Origin: an uncultured Clostridia bacterium
Lineage (GTDB): Bacteria > Bacillota > Clostridia > Oscillospirales > Acutalibacteraceae
NCBI GenBank assembly: GCA_944384835.1
Contig: CALWUU010000016.1
Span: 1-36,441 of the forward strand
Length of the DNA stretch: 36,441 nt
Reading direction: 5' to 3'
Shown here: piece after piece, positions 16,486 through 25,669 of the stretch
Position numbering within the stretch: the stretch's first letter is position 1
Layout of the letters: the number at the start of each line of letters is the position of its first letter
The notes under the pieces: model-generated
The model's input: the letters and a program-made list of their open reading frames with translations, nothing else
Databases searched by the model: none
What the model was told of the DNA's origin: nothing
Made by a program: the position numbers and the translations under genes

Positions 16486-16927
16486 GGATCAATATATATC
16501 CGTTTTCCTGATTGTATGTTTCGATTAATTCATCATAGCTCATAGAAAAGAGGGTTTCATTTTGCATTTTAATCATAAAAAGCTGATCGTCTATTTCAAT
16601 ATCACCAAATATTGCGATGTCCAATGCGTTTAGATAATCTTCTTTGCTTTCATACAAATGATAGGTTGTGTATTCATCCTGTGTTGTACCGTTATCTAAT
16701 TCAAATACATACACGGTAATGCCGTTATCATTGACAAAGGGTTTATAACAAACAACGCTTTTATTTTTTACTGTTTTGGTTCCTACCTTTTGCAAGATCG
16801 CATTCATATCCATAGATTTATAGCTGTATTGCTGTGAACTGCTGCAAGCGATTAATGACAGCATGGAAACAATCAGTATAAGAACTGTTATCAAACCGGT
16901 CCTGAGTAATTTTATATTTGTTTTCAT
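16481..16927 (-). CDS. Putative lipoprotein of unknown function
   Basis: A 148-residue protein with a lipoprotein signal: basic start, hydrophobic core and lipobox SLIAC with Cys28, followed by a Ser-rich linker (SSSQQYSYKS). The mature part of about 120 residues is mixed alpha/beta by its pattern and mildly acidic, with no domain I recognise. It should be anchored to the outer face of the membrane. GAGGTA lies upstream of the ATG. It follows ptsI by 63 nt on the same strand without an obvious terminator, so it may be read from the kinase-ptsI transcript, but a link to PTS function is not shown. Confidence 0.7.
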   Translation of the reverse strand: MKTNIKLLRTGLITVLILIVSMLSLIACSSSQQYSYKSMDMNAILQKVGTKTVKNKSVVCYKPFVNDNGITVYVFELDNGTTQDEYTTYHLYESKEDYLNALDIAIFGDIEIDDQLFMIKMQNETLFSMSYDELIETYNQENGYILIQ

Positions 16928-16990
16928 ATGAAATACCTCGATTTCACAAGATTGGATTGCTCAGGCTTGTACTATATTCAGAATAGACAA

Positions 16991-18652
16991 TTAAAGCCAC
17001 TTTTCAAACAGCTGATTTTGAATCATGCTGACATTGGTTTCTCTTACCTTTTTTCTCACAGCCAATATAGAACTGGGGGAGACGGAAATTTCGTCAATGC
17101 CCATTGCCAGAAAGAGAGGTGTCATTTCAAGGTCTGAGCCTAAGTCGCCGCAAATACCGCACCAAATATGATTGCGGTGTGCATTGTCGGCTACCAATTT
17201 CATTAGTCTAAGAACAGACTTATGATATGGCTGATAAAATTGGTCCAACATGGCATTTTGACGGTCAATGGCCAATGTGTATTGGGTTAAGTCATTTGTT
17301 CCGATGCTGAAGAAATCCACTTCTTTTGCCAGTAAATCGCTGATAATGGCTGCTGCAGGCGTTTCTATCATAATTCCAAGTTCAACATGAGGTGCATATG
17401 CAATACCTTCACAATCCAGCTCCTCACGAATTTGAGCGGCTATCTTTTTTACTTGCTGTACTTCTTCCACAGAGGTAATCATGGGAAACATAATAGCAAT
17501 ATTGCCAAAAGCAGACGCACGGTATAATGCCCTTAATTGTGTTCGGAAAATATCAAGCTGTGTTAAGCAGATACGAATTGCACGATAACCCATAGCAGGA
17601 TTTTCCTCTTTCGGCAGCCTGAAATAATCCACTTGTTTATCAGCGCCCATGTCCATAGTACGAATGACTACCTTTTTCCCTTCCATGGATTGCGCAACGG
17701 TTTTATATGCTTCAAATTGTTCTTGTTCTGACGGAAAAAAAGAGCTTTCCAAATACAGAAATTCACTTCGGAACAATCCGATACCGCCGGCATCATTTTC
17801 CAAGGCATCGGGAATATCTGCAGTACTGCCGATATTTGCGACAATATGTATTTTTCTTCCGTCCTGTGTTACGTTATCTTTACCAAGCTGTTCTCTCAGC
17901 AGAGCGCGGTTTGCTTTTTCCTGCATTTGTTTTTTTGTATAGTACGCGGTTGCTTCCGGATTGGGACTGATAATCAATTTACCGCTATAACCATCTACGA
18001 TTGCCTCACGACCGTCGTATTCTTTTGTAAAATCAGCGCCTAAATTTACAACCGCAGGAATATTCATAATGCGTGCAAGAATGGCAGTGTGAGAATTGAT
18101 AGAGCCGTTACAGGTGACAAAAGCCAGTACCTTATCTTTGTCAAGCTGCATAATTTCACTGGGAACCAAATCATTAGCGGCAATGATAACGGGCTTTTCA
18201 AAAGAGATAATTCCATCATGATTATGTGTTAGTACATTAATTAGCCTTTGGGAAATATCTTTTACATCTGCCGAGCGTTCACGCATATAGGGGTCGTCCA
18301 TTGTCGCAAACATATTAGCAAATTTAGCTGCTGTCACGCTGACTGCATATTCCGCGTTTTGTCCTTGATTTTGTATCATATTGGTAATAGAGCTAACGTA
18401 GTCCACATCTTCCAGCATCATTTGATGAATTTGGAAAATCATTGCGCTGGAACGTCCTACTTCCAATAATGCTTTTTCGTAAAGCTCACCCAATTGCTCA
18501 ATAGCTGTTTTTTGCGCGGCAAAAAAACGTTCCAGTTCTGCAATTGGATCGTCTACTGTATGGGCTTTAATGCCTGTTTGAATTCGATTATAAAATAATA
18601 TCTGTCCCATGGCATATCCGCCAAAGGCTCCTTTTCCGGTAAATGTAATCAA
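16991..18652 (-). CDS. ptsI: PTS enzyme I (phosphoenolpyruvate-protein phosphotransferase)
   Basis: A 553-residue cytoplasmic enzyme that passes the phosphate of PEP to HPr, first step of PTS sugar uptake. The N-terminal HPr-binding and swivelling domains contain active-site His188 in GSINSHTAILAR (usual form GGRTSHSAI). The PEP-binding barrel shows RTMDMGADKQ, ENPAMGYRAIR, GIMIETPAA, SIGTNDLTQY and the catalytic Cys501 in CGICGDLGSD. It is slightly shorter than the usual 570 residues. The start is a TTG at 18652 behind TAGGAGGT. It follows a sugar kinase by 17 nt, and no HPr gene is present in the window. Sequence around the His is more divergent than usual, but all catalytic residues are kept. 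Confidence 0.93.
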   Translation of the reverse strand: MITFTGKGAFGGYAMGQILFYNRIQTGIKAHTVDDPIAELERFFAAQKTAIEQLGELYEKALLEVGRSSAMIFQIHQMMLEDVDYVSSITNMIQNQGQNAEYAVSVTAAKFANMFATMDDPYMRERSADVKDISQRLINVLTHNHDGIISFEKPVIIAANDLVPSEIMQLDKDKVLAFVTCNGSINSHTAILARIMNIPAVVNLGADFTKEYDGREAIVDGYSGKLIISPNPEATAYYTKKQMQEKANRALLREQLGKDNVTQDGRKIHIVANIGSTADIPDALENDAGGIGLFRSEFLYLESSFFPSEQEQFEAYKTVAQSMEGKKVVIRTMDMGADKQVDYFRLPKEENPAMGYRAIRICLTQLDIFRTQLRALYRASAFGNIAIMFPMITSVEEVQQVKKIAAQIREELDCEGIAYAPHVELGIMIETPAAAIISDLLAKEVDFFSIGTNDLTQYTLAIDRQNAMLDQFYQPYHKSVLRLMKLVADNAHRNHIWCGICGDLGSDLEMTPLFLAMGIDEISVSPSSILAVRKKVRETNVSMIQNQLFEKWL

Positions 18653-18669
18653 TGGAGTACCTCCTAGCC

Positions 18670-19668
18670 TTAGGAATCTGATATAAAAGCATCAGAAATA
18701 TGAAATCTTTGTAGAAATGTATGAAACTCTTGTTTTGTTGCCATCCCATGCACCGCGCCGTATTTTGTGGTAGAATCTGCCGCATATGCATTGGAAAAAC
18801 GAAGATATACTTGCAGTATGTCTTTTGATAAAAGAGGTAATTGTGCTTGTGAAATTTCATCCCGCAGCAATTGATACAAAAAAGCGGCGGCAAACGCGTC
18901 GCCCGCACCGGTAGTATCGATTGCTTTAACAGGGACAGGCTTTTGATAAAGGAGACTTTCTTTTGTAATCAGATAACTTCCTTTTTCCCCACAAGTAAGA
19001 AGAATAATAGCTGCGTTTGGAAATATAGCAGAGACTTGCTGGATATCCTTTTGTCCTGTGAGAAAGAACAGTTCGTCATCGGATAATTTTAGAATATCTG
19101 CATATGGTACAAATTCTAAAATCGTGTTTCGGCAGTCTTCTTCACTGTTCCATAGCGGCAGACGAACATTAGGATCAAAACTAATGATAGCACCGTGTTC
19201 TTTTGCCAGCTGAATTGCTTTCAGATGTGCTTGTTTCATAGGAGAATCCACCAAATCAACAGAACAAAAATGAAGAATACCGCAATCCTGAAACATTGAG
19301 GGAGAGATATCTTCAGCGCTGAAATGTAAGTCTGCGCAGGGATTTCGATAAAAAGTAAAATCCCGATTTCCTTTTTCATCTAAGGCTACAAAGGCCAGTG
19401 CAGTCGGATATTGTCCGGTACGTTTTACAGCAGTAATATCCACATGGCATCGGAATAGTGTTTCTAAAATAAAATCTCCAAATGGATCTAAGCCGACTTG
19501 TGTTAATACTTTGGAATGTGCTCCCAGCTTTGCGGCGGCAGCTGCAATGTTGACAGGCGCGCCTCCGCAATGCTTGGTAAAAGAACAAACATCTTTCAGC
19601 GCACTGCCTTGTTCTGTAGGGGTAAAGTCGATTAACGCTTCTCCAATTACGACCAGTGTGCCATTCAT
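18670..19668 (-). CDS. PfkB-family sugar kinase, probable fructokinase
   Basis: A 332-residue ribokinase-fold enzyme that phosphorylates a sugar with ATP. The first PfkB signature region is GGAPVNIAAAAAKLGA (residues 35-50), and the second is DTTGAGDAFAAAF (251-263) with catalytic Asp257 and the anion hole GAGD. The N-terminal GEALIDFTP and FDPNVRLPLW segments are typical of bacterial fructokinases (ScrK-like), so fructose is the best guess. TAGGAGGC precedes the ATG. It is the first gene of a minus-strand pair with ptsI, suggesting a joint role in sugar entry. No sucrase or permease lies beside it, so the substrate is open. Confidence 0.85.
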   Translation of the reverse strand: MNGTLVVIGEALIDFTPTEQGSALKDVCSFTKHCGGAPVNIAAAAAKLGAHSKVLTQVGLDPFGDFILETLFRCHVDITAVKRTGQYPTALAFVALDEKGNRDFTFYRNPCADLHFSAEDISPSMFQDCGILHFCSVDLVDSPMKQAHLKAIQLAKEHGAIISFDPNVRLPLWNSEEDCRNTILEFVPYADILKLSDDELFFLTGQKDIQQVSAIFPNAAIILLTCGEKGSYLITKESLLYQKPVPVKAIDTTGAGDAFAAAFLYQLLRDEISQAQLPLLSKDILQVYLRFSNAYAADSTTKYGAVHGMATKQEFHTFLQRFHISDAFISDS

Positions 19669-19823
19669 ACAGTGCCTCCTAAAATCAGAATTATATTTAT
19701 TATATCATTGCTTCAGGGCAGAATCCTAGAGGAATTCAATAAAGATTATGTAAAATTTATTAAGATTTTTTAAGAAACAGCAGAGGATGACTCAAATCGG
19801 TTTCCTTTTTGCTATCTGTGAAA

Positions 19824-19853
19824 TTGCAAAAATGATAGCGTATATGCTATAAT
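19824..19853 (+). promoter_or_regulatory. Promoter of the phosphopantetheinyl transferase gene
   Basis: TTGCAA at 19824-19829 is followed after 18 nt by a perfect TATAAT at 19848-19853. The start codon is about 90 nt downstream. Confidence 0.6.
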
Positions 19854-19941
19854 GACCTCATAATAACAGTAAAATCAAAGATTTTGATTGTTGCGAGAAC
19901 GTTATAACAACCCGCGAGAAATATCAAATCAAGGAGCGCCT

Positions 19942-20544
19942 ATGAAACAGAATGACGCCAATGGAAGAAATATTTTTTTAGTTCCAAATGCAGACGCACT
20001 GGCGGATTCAGAATTTGAAACGTGGCTGCCATTTGCTGATGGTCAAAAAATAAATCAATTGCGGTCTATGAGAAAGCAACCGGCACATATCAGCCTTGTA
20101 GGTGTTCTCCTAGCAAAACATGCAATCCACACAAAATGGAACATACCGATAGATCAAATCCAATTTGGCATCGGTGCTCATGGAAAACCATATGTTATGG
20201 GGTATGAACAGATTCACTTCAATATCAGTCATTCAGACAGCATTTGTATCTGTGCTGTCGATGATATGCCAATAGGGGTTGACATCCAAAAGATGAAGCC
20301 ATGCCGTTTTGATTTAATTGCAAAGCGTTTTTTTACACAGGAAGAACAGGAATGCTATATACTGGAAGGAAAAAATCAAACGGCATTTTACCGTATGTGG
20401 ACGAAACGGGAAAGTGTAGGCAAATATTTAGGCATTGGATTTCATTATAAACCAAAAGACGATACGTTAGATTGGAAAACAGAACATTTGGTATATCAAC
20501 AGAAATATATGATTTGCATTTGTACGAAAAATAAAATATACTAA
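19942..20544 (+). CDS. 4'-phosphopantetheinyl transferase (Sfp type)
   Basis: A 200-residue enzyme that moves the phosphopantetheine arm of CoA onto a conserved Ser of carrier proteins. Family motifs are GKPY (81-84), HFNISHS (92-98), GVDIQKM (112-118) and FYRMWTKRESVGKYLG (149-164). Mg2+ and CoA ligands correspond to Asp114 and Glu157, with Lys161 as the catalytic base of WTKRESVGK. The middle acidic residue of the usual DIE triplet is Gln116 here, a change seen in part of the family. The ATG at 19942 has AAGGAG before it; an in-frame start at 19888 has none. No NRPS or PKS genes are nearby, so the target may be fatty-acid ACP or a carrier encoded elsewhere. Confidence 0.88.
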   Translation: MKQNDANGRNIFLVPNADALADSEFETWLPFADGQKINQLRSMRKQPAHISLVGVLLAKHAIHTKWNIPIDQIQFGIGAHGKPYVMGYEQIHFNISHSDSICICAVDDMPIGVDIQKMKPCRFDLIAKRFFTQEEQECYILEGKNQTAFYRMWTKRESVGKYLGIGFHYKPKDDTLDWKTEHLVYQQKYMICICTKNKIY

Positions 20545-20560
20545 AATTGTATTTATTATA

Positions 20561-20589
20561 TTGCAATCAAACAAAAGGTGTAGTATAAT
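20561..20589 (+). promoter_or_regulatory. Promoter of the riboflavin operon
   Basis: TTGCAA at 20561-20566 and a perfect TATAAT at 20584-20589 are 17 nt apart. Transcription would begin just before the FMN riboswitch. Confidence 0.7.
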
Positions 20590-20601
20590 AATAAAAACAG
20601 A

Positions 20602-20709
20602 AATCTTCAGGGCAGGGTGTAAGTCCCTACCGGTGGTACAGCCCACGAGCCGAAAGGTTGATTTGGTGAAATTCCAAAGCCGACAGTATAGTCTGGATGG
20701 TAGAAGATG
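20602..20709 (+). promoter_or_regulatory. FMN riboswitch (RFN element)
   Basis: The conserved RFN blocks occur in order: ATCTTCAGGGCAGGGTG, CCCTACCGGTGGTA, AGCCCACGAGCC, GATTTGGTGAAATTCCAAA, GCCGACAGTATAGTC, and GGATGGTAGAAGAT, which closes P1 with ATCTTC. FMN binding would be expected to favour the terminator 50 nt downstream and so switch off the rib genes. Confidence 0.96.
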
Positions 20710-20759
20710 CTATGATAAAATACCATTTTGGTATTTCCATAATTACTGAAACCACAGCG

Positions 20760-20787
20760 CCCTGAGTAGAATTACTCAGGGTTTTTT
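20760..20787 (+). terminator. Riboswitch-controlled terminator before ribD
   Basis: CCCTGAGTA-GAAT-TACTCAGGG is followed by TTTTTT, ending just before the ribD ribosome site. A second small hairpin at about 20719-20738 (AAATACC/GGTATTT) lies between aptamer and terminator. Attenuation is the likely mode of control. Confidence 0.88.
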
Positions 20788-20803
20788 GTTTAGGAGGCTG
20801 TAT

Positions 20804-21934
20804 ATGGAAGAAAATCGAGATGAACAGTATATGCAGAAAGCATTACAGCTTGCACAAAAAGGAGAGGGGTATGTGGCACCCAATCCAATGGTAGGCGCTG
20901 TTATTATAAAAGACGGTCGTATAATAGGCAGCGGATACCATGAGCAATATGGGGGACCGCATGCGGAAGTAAACGCCATTGCCAGTGCCAAAGAGGATGT
21001 GGCTGGCGCAACCATGTATGTTACTTTAGAGCCATGCTCCCATTATGGAAAAACACCTCCTTGTGCAGATTTATTGATAGAAAAAAAACTTGCCAAGGTT
21101 GTCATTGGCAGTTTGGATCCTAATCCCCTGGTAGCAGGAAAAGGAATACAAAAATTAAAAGAAGCCGGCATTGAAGTGGTAAGCGGCGTTTTAGAGAAAG
21201 AATGCAATGAAGTAAACCGCGTTTTTCGTCACTATATTACAACCAAACGGCCCTATGTGGTCATGAAAACTGCTATGACTCTGGACGGGAAAATTGCAAC
21301 CGCAACAGGAGAGTCTCAGTGGATTTCAGGAGAGGAATCTCGTAAAGACGTACATCGCTTGCGGCATAAATACACAGCCATTATGGTTGGCGTTAATACC
21401 ATTGTTCATGATAACGCACGGCTTACTTGCCGTATGGAACAGGGAAAAAATCCTGTACGCATTGTAGTAGACAGCCGTTTGCGGATTGCGCTTAGCGCAA
21501 ATGTGCTCAAAGATCAGGAACACAATCAGACCATTTTAGCAACTACCAATCAGGCAAGTCCGCTGGCTGCCCATAAACTAGAAACATTTGGAGCAAAAGT
21601 TTTGTATTGCAGCAGCAAAGACGATAGGGTAGATTTAAATGATTTGATGAATCAGCTAGGCGCTATGGGAATTGACAGTATTTTGCTGGAAGGCGGCGCT
21701 ATGTTAAATGATTCGGCTTTAAGGGAAGGTATTGTACAAGAAGTGATCACATATGTTGCTCCTAAAATCATAGGCGGCGCGCAGGCGCTTACTCCAATAG
21801 CGGGTATAGGCGTAGCACATTTGCAGGACGCTTATCAGTTGGAACAGATGAAGGCCACTGCCATTGGAGAAGACATTAAAATATCCGCATATGTTCGTCC
21901 CAAAAAAGAAACACAATCCGCACAAGCACAATAA
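20804..21934 (+). CDS. ribD: Bifunctional riboflavin deaminase/reductase RibD
   Basis: A 376-residue enzyme catalysing the deamination and then the NADPH-dependent reduction of the ribosylaminopyrimidine made by GTP cyclohydrolase II. The N-terminal deaminase (about 1-145) has zinc ligands His53 and catalytic Glu55 (PHAEVNAI), Cys78 (EPCSHYGKTPPC) and Cys87. The C-terminal reductase (about 150-370) shows RPYVVMKTAMTLDGKIAT, GESQWISG and LLEGGAMLN. The ATG at 20804 lies behind TAGGAGG. It is the first gene of the FMN-regulated operon, 19 nt before ribE. Confidence 0.96.
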   Translation: MEENRDEQYMQKALQLAQKGEGYVAPNPMVGAVIIKDGRIIGSGYHEQYGGPHAEVNAIASAKEDVAGATMYVTLEPCSHYGKTPPCADLLIEKKLAKVVIGSLDPNPLVAGKGIQKLKEAGIEVVSGVLEKECNEVNRVFRHYITTKRPYVVMKTAMTLDGKIATATGESQWISGEESRKDVHRLRHKYTAIMVGVNTIVHDNARLTCRMEQGKNPVRIVVDSRLRIALSANVLKDQEHNQTILATTNQASPLAAHKLETFGAKVLYCSSKDDRVDLNDLMNQLGAMGIDSILLEGGAMLNDSALREGIVQEVITYVAPKIIGGAQALTPIAGIGVAHLQDAYQLEQMKATAIGEDIKISAYVRPKKETQSAQAQ

Positions 21935-21953
21935 GAAAGGAGAGGAATGATTT

Positions 21954-22613
21954 GTGTTTACAGGTATCGTAGAAGAAATAGGCACTGTAAGACAAGTAAT
22001 CAGAGGAACGCGTTCTTCTCATTTTATCATTGCCGCTGACAAAGTATTGAAAGATACCAATATAGGAGACAGCATTTGTACCAGCGGAGTATGCTTAACT
22101 GTAACCCATATGGGAAAAGATTACTTTGAGGCGGATGTGATGGCAGAAACCATGCGGCGCAGTAAACTGGGTTCTCTGTCTCAGGGCAGCCGTGTAAATC
22201 TGGAACGGGCGCTTAGCCTGCAAACCAGATTGGGGGGGCACATTGTAAGCGGTCACATAGACGGCACGGGCACGATCACCCGTATGGAGAGAGAAGACAA
22301 TGCAGTTTGGGTCACTGTCACGGCAGAACCTGCCATATTAAAATATATTATTGAAAAAGGTTCTATCACCATCGACGGTATTAGTTTGACCGTAGCGTAT
22401 GTAGACGATACTTGCTTTCGAGTATCCATTATCCCCCATACAGGGGAGGAAACAACATTGCTGACGCAAAAAGCCGGAGATACGGTAAATTTGGAATGTG
22501 ACATGATAGGCAAATATGTAGAGCGTCTGCTTCACTTTGGACAAATAACAGAGGAACAGACTTCCAAAACAACCATTACCTCTTCCTATTTGGCAGAGCA
22601 TGGATTTTTATAA
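21954..22613 (+). CDS. ribE: Riboflavin synthase alpha chain
   Basis: A 219-residue enzyme that dismutates two 6,7-dimethyl-8-ribityllumazines to riboflavin and the pyrimidine precursor; it acts as a trimer. The two repeated lumazine-binding barrels are visible: [12 protein letters not shown] at the N-terminus and the second half beginning near [13 protein letters not shown] (about residue 98). The conserved VCLTVT and GISLTVAYV segments occupy matching positions in the two halves. The start is GTG at 21954 behind AAAGGAGAGG; the ATG at 21948 is out of frame. The gene end lies about 25 nt before ribBA. Confidence 0.95.
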   Translation: MFTGIVEEIGTVRQVIRGTRSSHFIIAADKVLKDTNIGDSICTSGVCLTVTHMGKDYFEADVMAETMRRSKLGSLSQGSRVNLERALSLQTRLGGHIVSGHIDGTGTITRMEREDNAVWVTVTAEPAILKYIIEKGSITIDGISLTVAYVDDTCFRVSIIPHTGEETTLLTQKAGDTVNLECDMIGKYVERLLHFGQITEEQTSKTTITSSYLAEHGFL

Positions 22614-22638
22614 TCAATCATCAGAAAGGATGTACCAT

Positions 22639-23832
22639 ATGTTTCAATATAATACAATTGAAGAAGCTTTGCAGGCTTTACGCAATGGTGAAGTCATTTT
22701 GGTAACAGATGACGAGGATCGAGAAAATGAGGGAGATTTGATTTGTGCGGCCGAGTTTGCAACAACAGAAAATGTAAATTTTATGGCTTCACAGGCAAAA
22801 GGTCTTATTTGTATGCCCATGAGCAAAGCGTTTACACAAAAATTAGGGCTTCCCCAAATGGTAGAACAAAATACTGACAACCACGCCACTGCGTTTACGG
22901 TTTCCATTGACCATGTAGATACAACTACGGGTATTTCAGCATACGAACGCTCCGTTACTGCTTTAAAATGTGTGGCAGACGACGCAAAGCCGGAAGATTT
23001 TCGCCGTCCGGGACACATGTTTCCATTAGAAGCAAAGCAGGGAGGTGTATTAGTGCGTACCGGCCATACGGAGGCAACGGTAGATTTATGCCGTTTGGCA
23101 GGCTTAAAGGAGTGTGGTCTGTGCTGTGAAATTATGGCAGACGACGGTCATATGATGCGTACTCCCGAACTGCAAGAATTCGCACAGAAACATCATATTA
23201 AGTTCATTACCATCGCAGATTTGGTTGCGTATCGCCGTAAAACAGAATGTTCCGTAGAAAGGGAAGCCAGTGCAAAATTACCTACCAGATACGGTGATTT
23301 TATCATGTATGGTTATGAGAATAAAGTAACAGGAGAACATCATGTTGCGTTGGTAATGGGAGATATTGCAGACGGAAAACCTGTTTTGGCACGTGTTCAT
23401 TCTGAATGTCTGACAGGAGATGCTTTGGGTTCCCGCCGCTGTGACTGCGGAGAGCAGTATGACGCTGCTATGAAGCAGATTGCAAAAGAAGGCAGAGGCG
23501 TTCTGGTTTATATGCGTCAGGAAGGACGCGGCATTGGTTTAATCAATAAAATCAAAGCATATGCTCTGCAAGATCAAGGTTTGGATACAGTAGAAGCCAA
23601 TGAAAAGCTTGGTTTTCCGGCAGATATGCGCGATTATGGAATAGGTGCACAAATTTTAAGCGATTTAGGCGTCAAACAGATTCGGTTGATGACCAATAAT
23701 CCAAAGAAAATAGCAGGTTTGTCCGGTTACGGTTTGGAAATTGTAGAACGCGTTCCGCTGAAAATGCAGGCAAATCCAAACGACGCATTTTATCTGCAAA
23801 CGAAAAAAGATAAGATGGATCATATGCTATAA
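22639..23832 (+). CDS. ribBA: Bifunctional DHBP synthase / GTP cyclohydrolase II
   Basis: A 397-residue two-domain enzyme supplying both riboflavin precursors. The N-terminal DHBP synthase (about 1-200) converts ribulose 5-phosphate to 3,4-dihydroxy-2-butanone 4-phosphate; it shows [27 protein letters not shown] and GHTEATVDL. The C-terminal GTP cyclohydrolase II shows the zinc site [26 protein letters not shown] and [18 protein letters not shown] lies 9 nt before the ATG at 22639, which is preferred over in-frame starts at 22630 and 22600. It completes the first block of the operon; a 159-nt gap precedes ribH. Confidence 0.95.
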   Translation: MFQYNTIEEALQALRNGEVILVTDDEDRENEGDLICAAEFATTENVNFMASQAKGLICMPMSKAFTQKLGLPQMVEQNTDNHATAFTVSIDHVDTTTGISAYERSVTALKCVADDAKPEDFRRPGHMFPLEAKQGGVLVRTGHTEATVDLCRLAGLKECGLCCEIMADDGHMMRTPELQEFAQKHHIKFITIADLVAYRRKTECSVEREASAKLPTRYGDFIMYGYENKVTGEHHVALVMGDIADGKPVLARVHSECLTGDALGSRRCDCGEQYDAAMKQIAKEGRGVLVYMRQEGRGIGLINKIKAYALQDQGLDTVEANEKLGFPADMRDYGIGAQILSDLGVKQIRLMTNNPKKIAGLSGYGLEIVERVPLKMQANPNDAFYLQTKKDKMDHML

Positions 23833-23991
23833 TAGTTTTATAAGAGCATAAAATTTAAATTATGATGAGAACGCTCATAATATTTATAGCTTTACAAATT
23901 ACACAGAAATACCAGTAATATCATGAATATTATAATTAATAAAGAAAAGCTTTTATTTCATTTAAAATAACATCATTTGGAGGAAATGCAT

Positions 23992-24456
23992 ATGAATTGT
24001 ATTGAAGGAAATTTAATTGCCCAAGGTTTAAAAATAGGAATTGCAGCAGCGCGTTTTAATGAATTTATCGTTTCAAAATTGGTCAGCGGCGCTGAAGACG
24101 GCTTGCAGCGTCATGGTGTAAAAGGAAGCGACATTGACCTTGTTTGGGTGCCGGGTGCATATGAACTGCCATTGGCAGCAAAAAAGATGGCAAAAAGCGG
24201 AAAATACGATGCAGTTATTTGTCTTGGTGCTGTTATCAGAGGCTCTACACCTCATTTTGATTATGTTTGTGCAGAAGTTTCAAAAGGTGTAGCAAATGTT
24301 TCTTTGGACAGTGAAGTCCCTGTTATCTTTGGAGTAATTACAACAGACAGCATTGAGCAAGCCATTGAGCGTGCAGGCACAAAGGCAGGCAACAAAGGCT
24401 TTGATGCTGCCTCTACTGCAATTGAAATGGCAAATTTGTTAAAAGAAATTGGCTAA
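23992..24456 (+). CDS. ribH: 6,7-dimethyl-8-ribityllumazine synthase
   Basis: A 154-residue enzyme that condenses 5-amino-6-ribitylaminouracil with dihydroxybutanone phosphate; the family forms pentamers or 60-mer shells. Conserved parts are [46 protein letters not shown] (with the active-site Arg/His region) and [14 protein letters not shown]. The ATG at 23992 lies 8 nt after TGGAGG, while the ATG at 23986 is too close. The 159 nt between ribBA and ribH hold no clear terminator or second FMN element, so it is probably read from the rib promoter, possibly with an internal one. Confidence 0.95.
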   Translation: MNCIEGNLIAQGLKIGIAAARFNEFIVSKLVSGAEDGLQRHGVKGSDIDLVWVPGAYELPLAAKKMAKSGKYDAVICLGAVIRGSTPHFDYVCAEVSKGVANVSLDSEVPVIFGVITTDSIEQAIERAGTKAGNKGFDAASTAIEMANLLKEIG

Positions 24457-25108
24457 ACCAATTATTATTTTTGACTATGACGGTACTTTGCACAATTGTG
24501 CCATTGTGTATAAAACTGCTTTTTTAAAAGTGTATGACCAATTGGTCAGGGACGGCTTTGCCCAGCCGCGTACGTTTCAGGATGAGGAAATCAGCCAATG
24601 GTTGGGGTACAGTGCTGCTGATATGTGGAACGCATTTATGCCTCAGTTAAACGAGGAACAGCAGCATACTTACAGTAAAATGATTGGAAAGTATATGCAT
24701 ATTGGTTTGCAGGAAGGAAAAGCCAGATGGTATCCTCATGCAATGGATGTGGTGAAACAATTAAAGCAAGACGGTTATTCACTCATTTTGCTCAGCAACT
24801 GCAGCGTTAGCTATATGCAGGCACATAAGGAATATTTTGGGCTGCAAGACCTGTTTGTAGGATTCTATCCTTGTGAGCGCTATCATTTTCTTCCTAAATA
24901 TGAGGTATTTGAATTTATTAAAAAAGAACATCCAGGAAAATACATTGTAGTGGGCGACCGTTTTCATGATATGGAACTGGCAAAACATCACCATTTGCCC
25001 AGTGTAGGCTGCCTATATGGATATGGATCTGACGGAGAATTGGATTGTGCCGATTATAAAATTCAGGATATTACAGAATTACCGCCTATTTTAGAAACGT
25101 TAAAATGA
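24449..25108 (+). CDS. HAD-superfamily phosphatase coupled to ribH
   Basis: A 219-residue haloacid-dehalogenase-fold hydrolase with a helical C1 cap. The nucleophile motif is [12 protein letters not shown] (Asp9, Asp11), motif II is [10 protein letters not shown], and the metal motif IV is [16 protein letters not shown]. The start is a TTG at 24449, eight bases inside ribH; any later start would remove the catalytic Asp, so the overlap looks real. This coupling suggests a role in flavin synthesis. Several HAD enzymes are known to dephosphorylate 5-amino-6-ribitylamino-uracil phosphate, the step otherwise missing from this operon; that assignment is an inference. A general phosphoglycolate or nucleotide phosphatase remains possible. 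Confidence 0.82.
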   Translation: MAKPIIIFDYDGTLHNCAIVYKTAFLKVYDQLVRDGFAQPRTFQDEEISQWLGYSAADMWNAFMPQLNEEQQHTYSKMIGKYMHIGLQEGKARWYPHAMDVVKQLKQDGYSLILLSNCSVSYMQAHKEYFGLQDLFVGFYPCERYHFLPKYEVFEFIKKEHPGKYIVVGDRFHDMELAKHHHLPSVGCLYGYGSDGELDCADYKIQDITELPPILETLK

Positions 25109-25123
25109 TAAGGAGAAAACAAT

Positions 25124-25480
25124 ATGAAAGCATTATTTTTGCAGTATGCCAAATGCAGTACTTGTGTAAAAGCGAAAAAATGGCTGGAAGCAAATAACAT
25201 TGCATACGAAGACAGACCAATTGTAGAACAGCCTCCAACGCAGGAGGAATTGAAACAATGGGTGGAAAAAAGCGGGTTGCCGCTGAAAAAATTTTTCAAT
25301 ACCAGCGGAATGGTATATAAGTCTTTGAATTTAAAAGACAAATTGCCTTCTATGACGGAAGAAGAGCAGTATGCCCTTTTAGCATTGGACGGCAAATTAG
25401 TAAAACGTCCTATTATAGTGCAGGAAGATTTGGTACTTGTTGGTTTCAATGAAGAACAGTGGCAACAATTAAAAAATTGA
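25124..25480 (+). CDS. ArsC/Spx-family thioredoxin-fold protein
   Basis: A 118-residue small thioredoxin-like protein of the ArsC/Spx/YffB group. It has a CSTC motif (Cys11, Cys14) after a short beta strand (KALFLQYAK), then the helix VKAKKWL. The RP segment VKRPIIV near residue 90 is typical of the family. It may act as a redox regulator or glutathione/thiol-linked reductase; arsenate reductase activity cannot be assumed. TAAGGAGA precedes the ATG, 15 nt after the HAD gene. It is the last gene of the rib transcript. Confidence 0.85.
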   Translation: MKALFLQYAKCSTCVKAKKWLEANNIAYEDRPIVEQPPTQEELKQWVEKSGLPLKKFFNTSGMVYKSLNLKDKLPSMTEEEQYALLALDGKLVKRPIIVQEDLVLVGFNEEQWQQLKN

Positions 25481-25498
25481 TTCTACTGTTTTGTGTAT

Positions 25499-25537
25499 AA
25501 AAAGAGCAGGATATAAAAAATCTATGCTCTTTTTTTC
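25499..25537 (+). terminator. Terminator of the riboflavin gene cluster
   Basis: AAAAAGAGCA and TGCTCTTTTT pair around a 16-nt loop, followed by a long T run. Confidence 0.75.
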
Positions 25538-25587
25538 GTACAATGTGTAGAAAATTTAACAAGCAAGTCTAAAATAATTATTTTTAT

Positions 25588-25630
25588 TTGATTTAGAGAG
25601 TATTATATGGTAATCTAATACGTGCGTATT
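25588..25630 (+). promoter_or_regulatory. Possible promoter and operator of the alanine/glycine symporter gene
   Basis: TTGATT (25588-25593), 17 nt and TAATCT (25611-25616) make a weak promoter. Directly after it is the palindrome AATACG-TG-CGTATT (25617-25630), which would cover the transcription start. Confidence 0.4.
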
Positions 25631-25669
25631 TTATAAATACCGTTTGATTGATAGAATTGGGGGGATAAA

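Noticed and set aside
19824-19853. AGC-GTATAT-GCT repeat in the transferase promoter as a second copy of the dps palindrome
   Set aside because: The half-sites look alike but the spacing is 6 and not 4 nt, and the outer bases differ; chance is a sufficient explanation.
19888-19941. Longer N-terminus for the phosphopantetheinyl transferase
   Set aside because: The extra 18 residues have no ribosome site and no family similarity; AAGGAG points to 19942.
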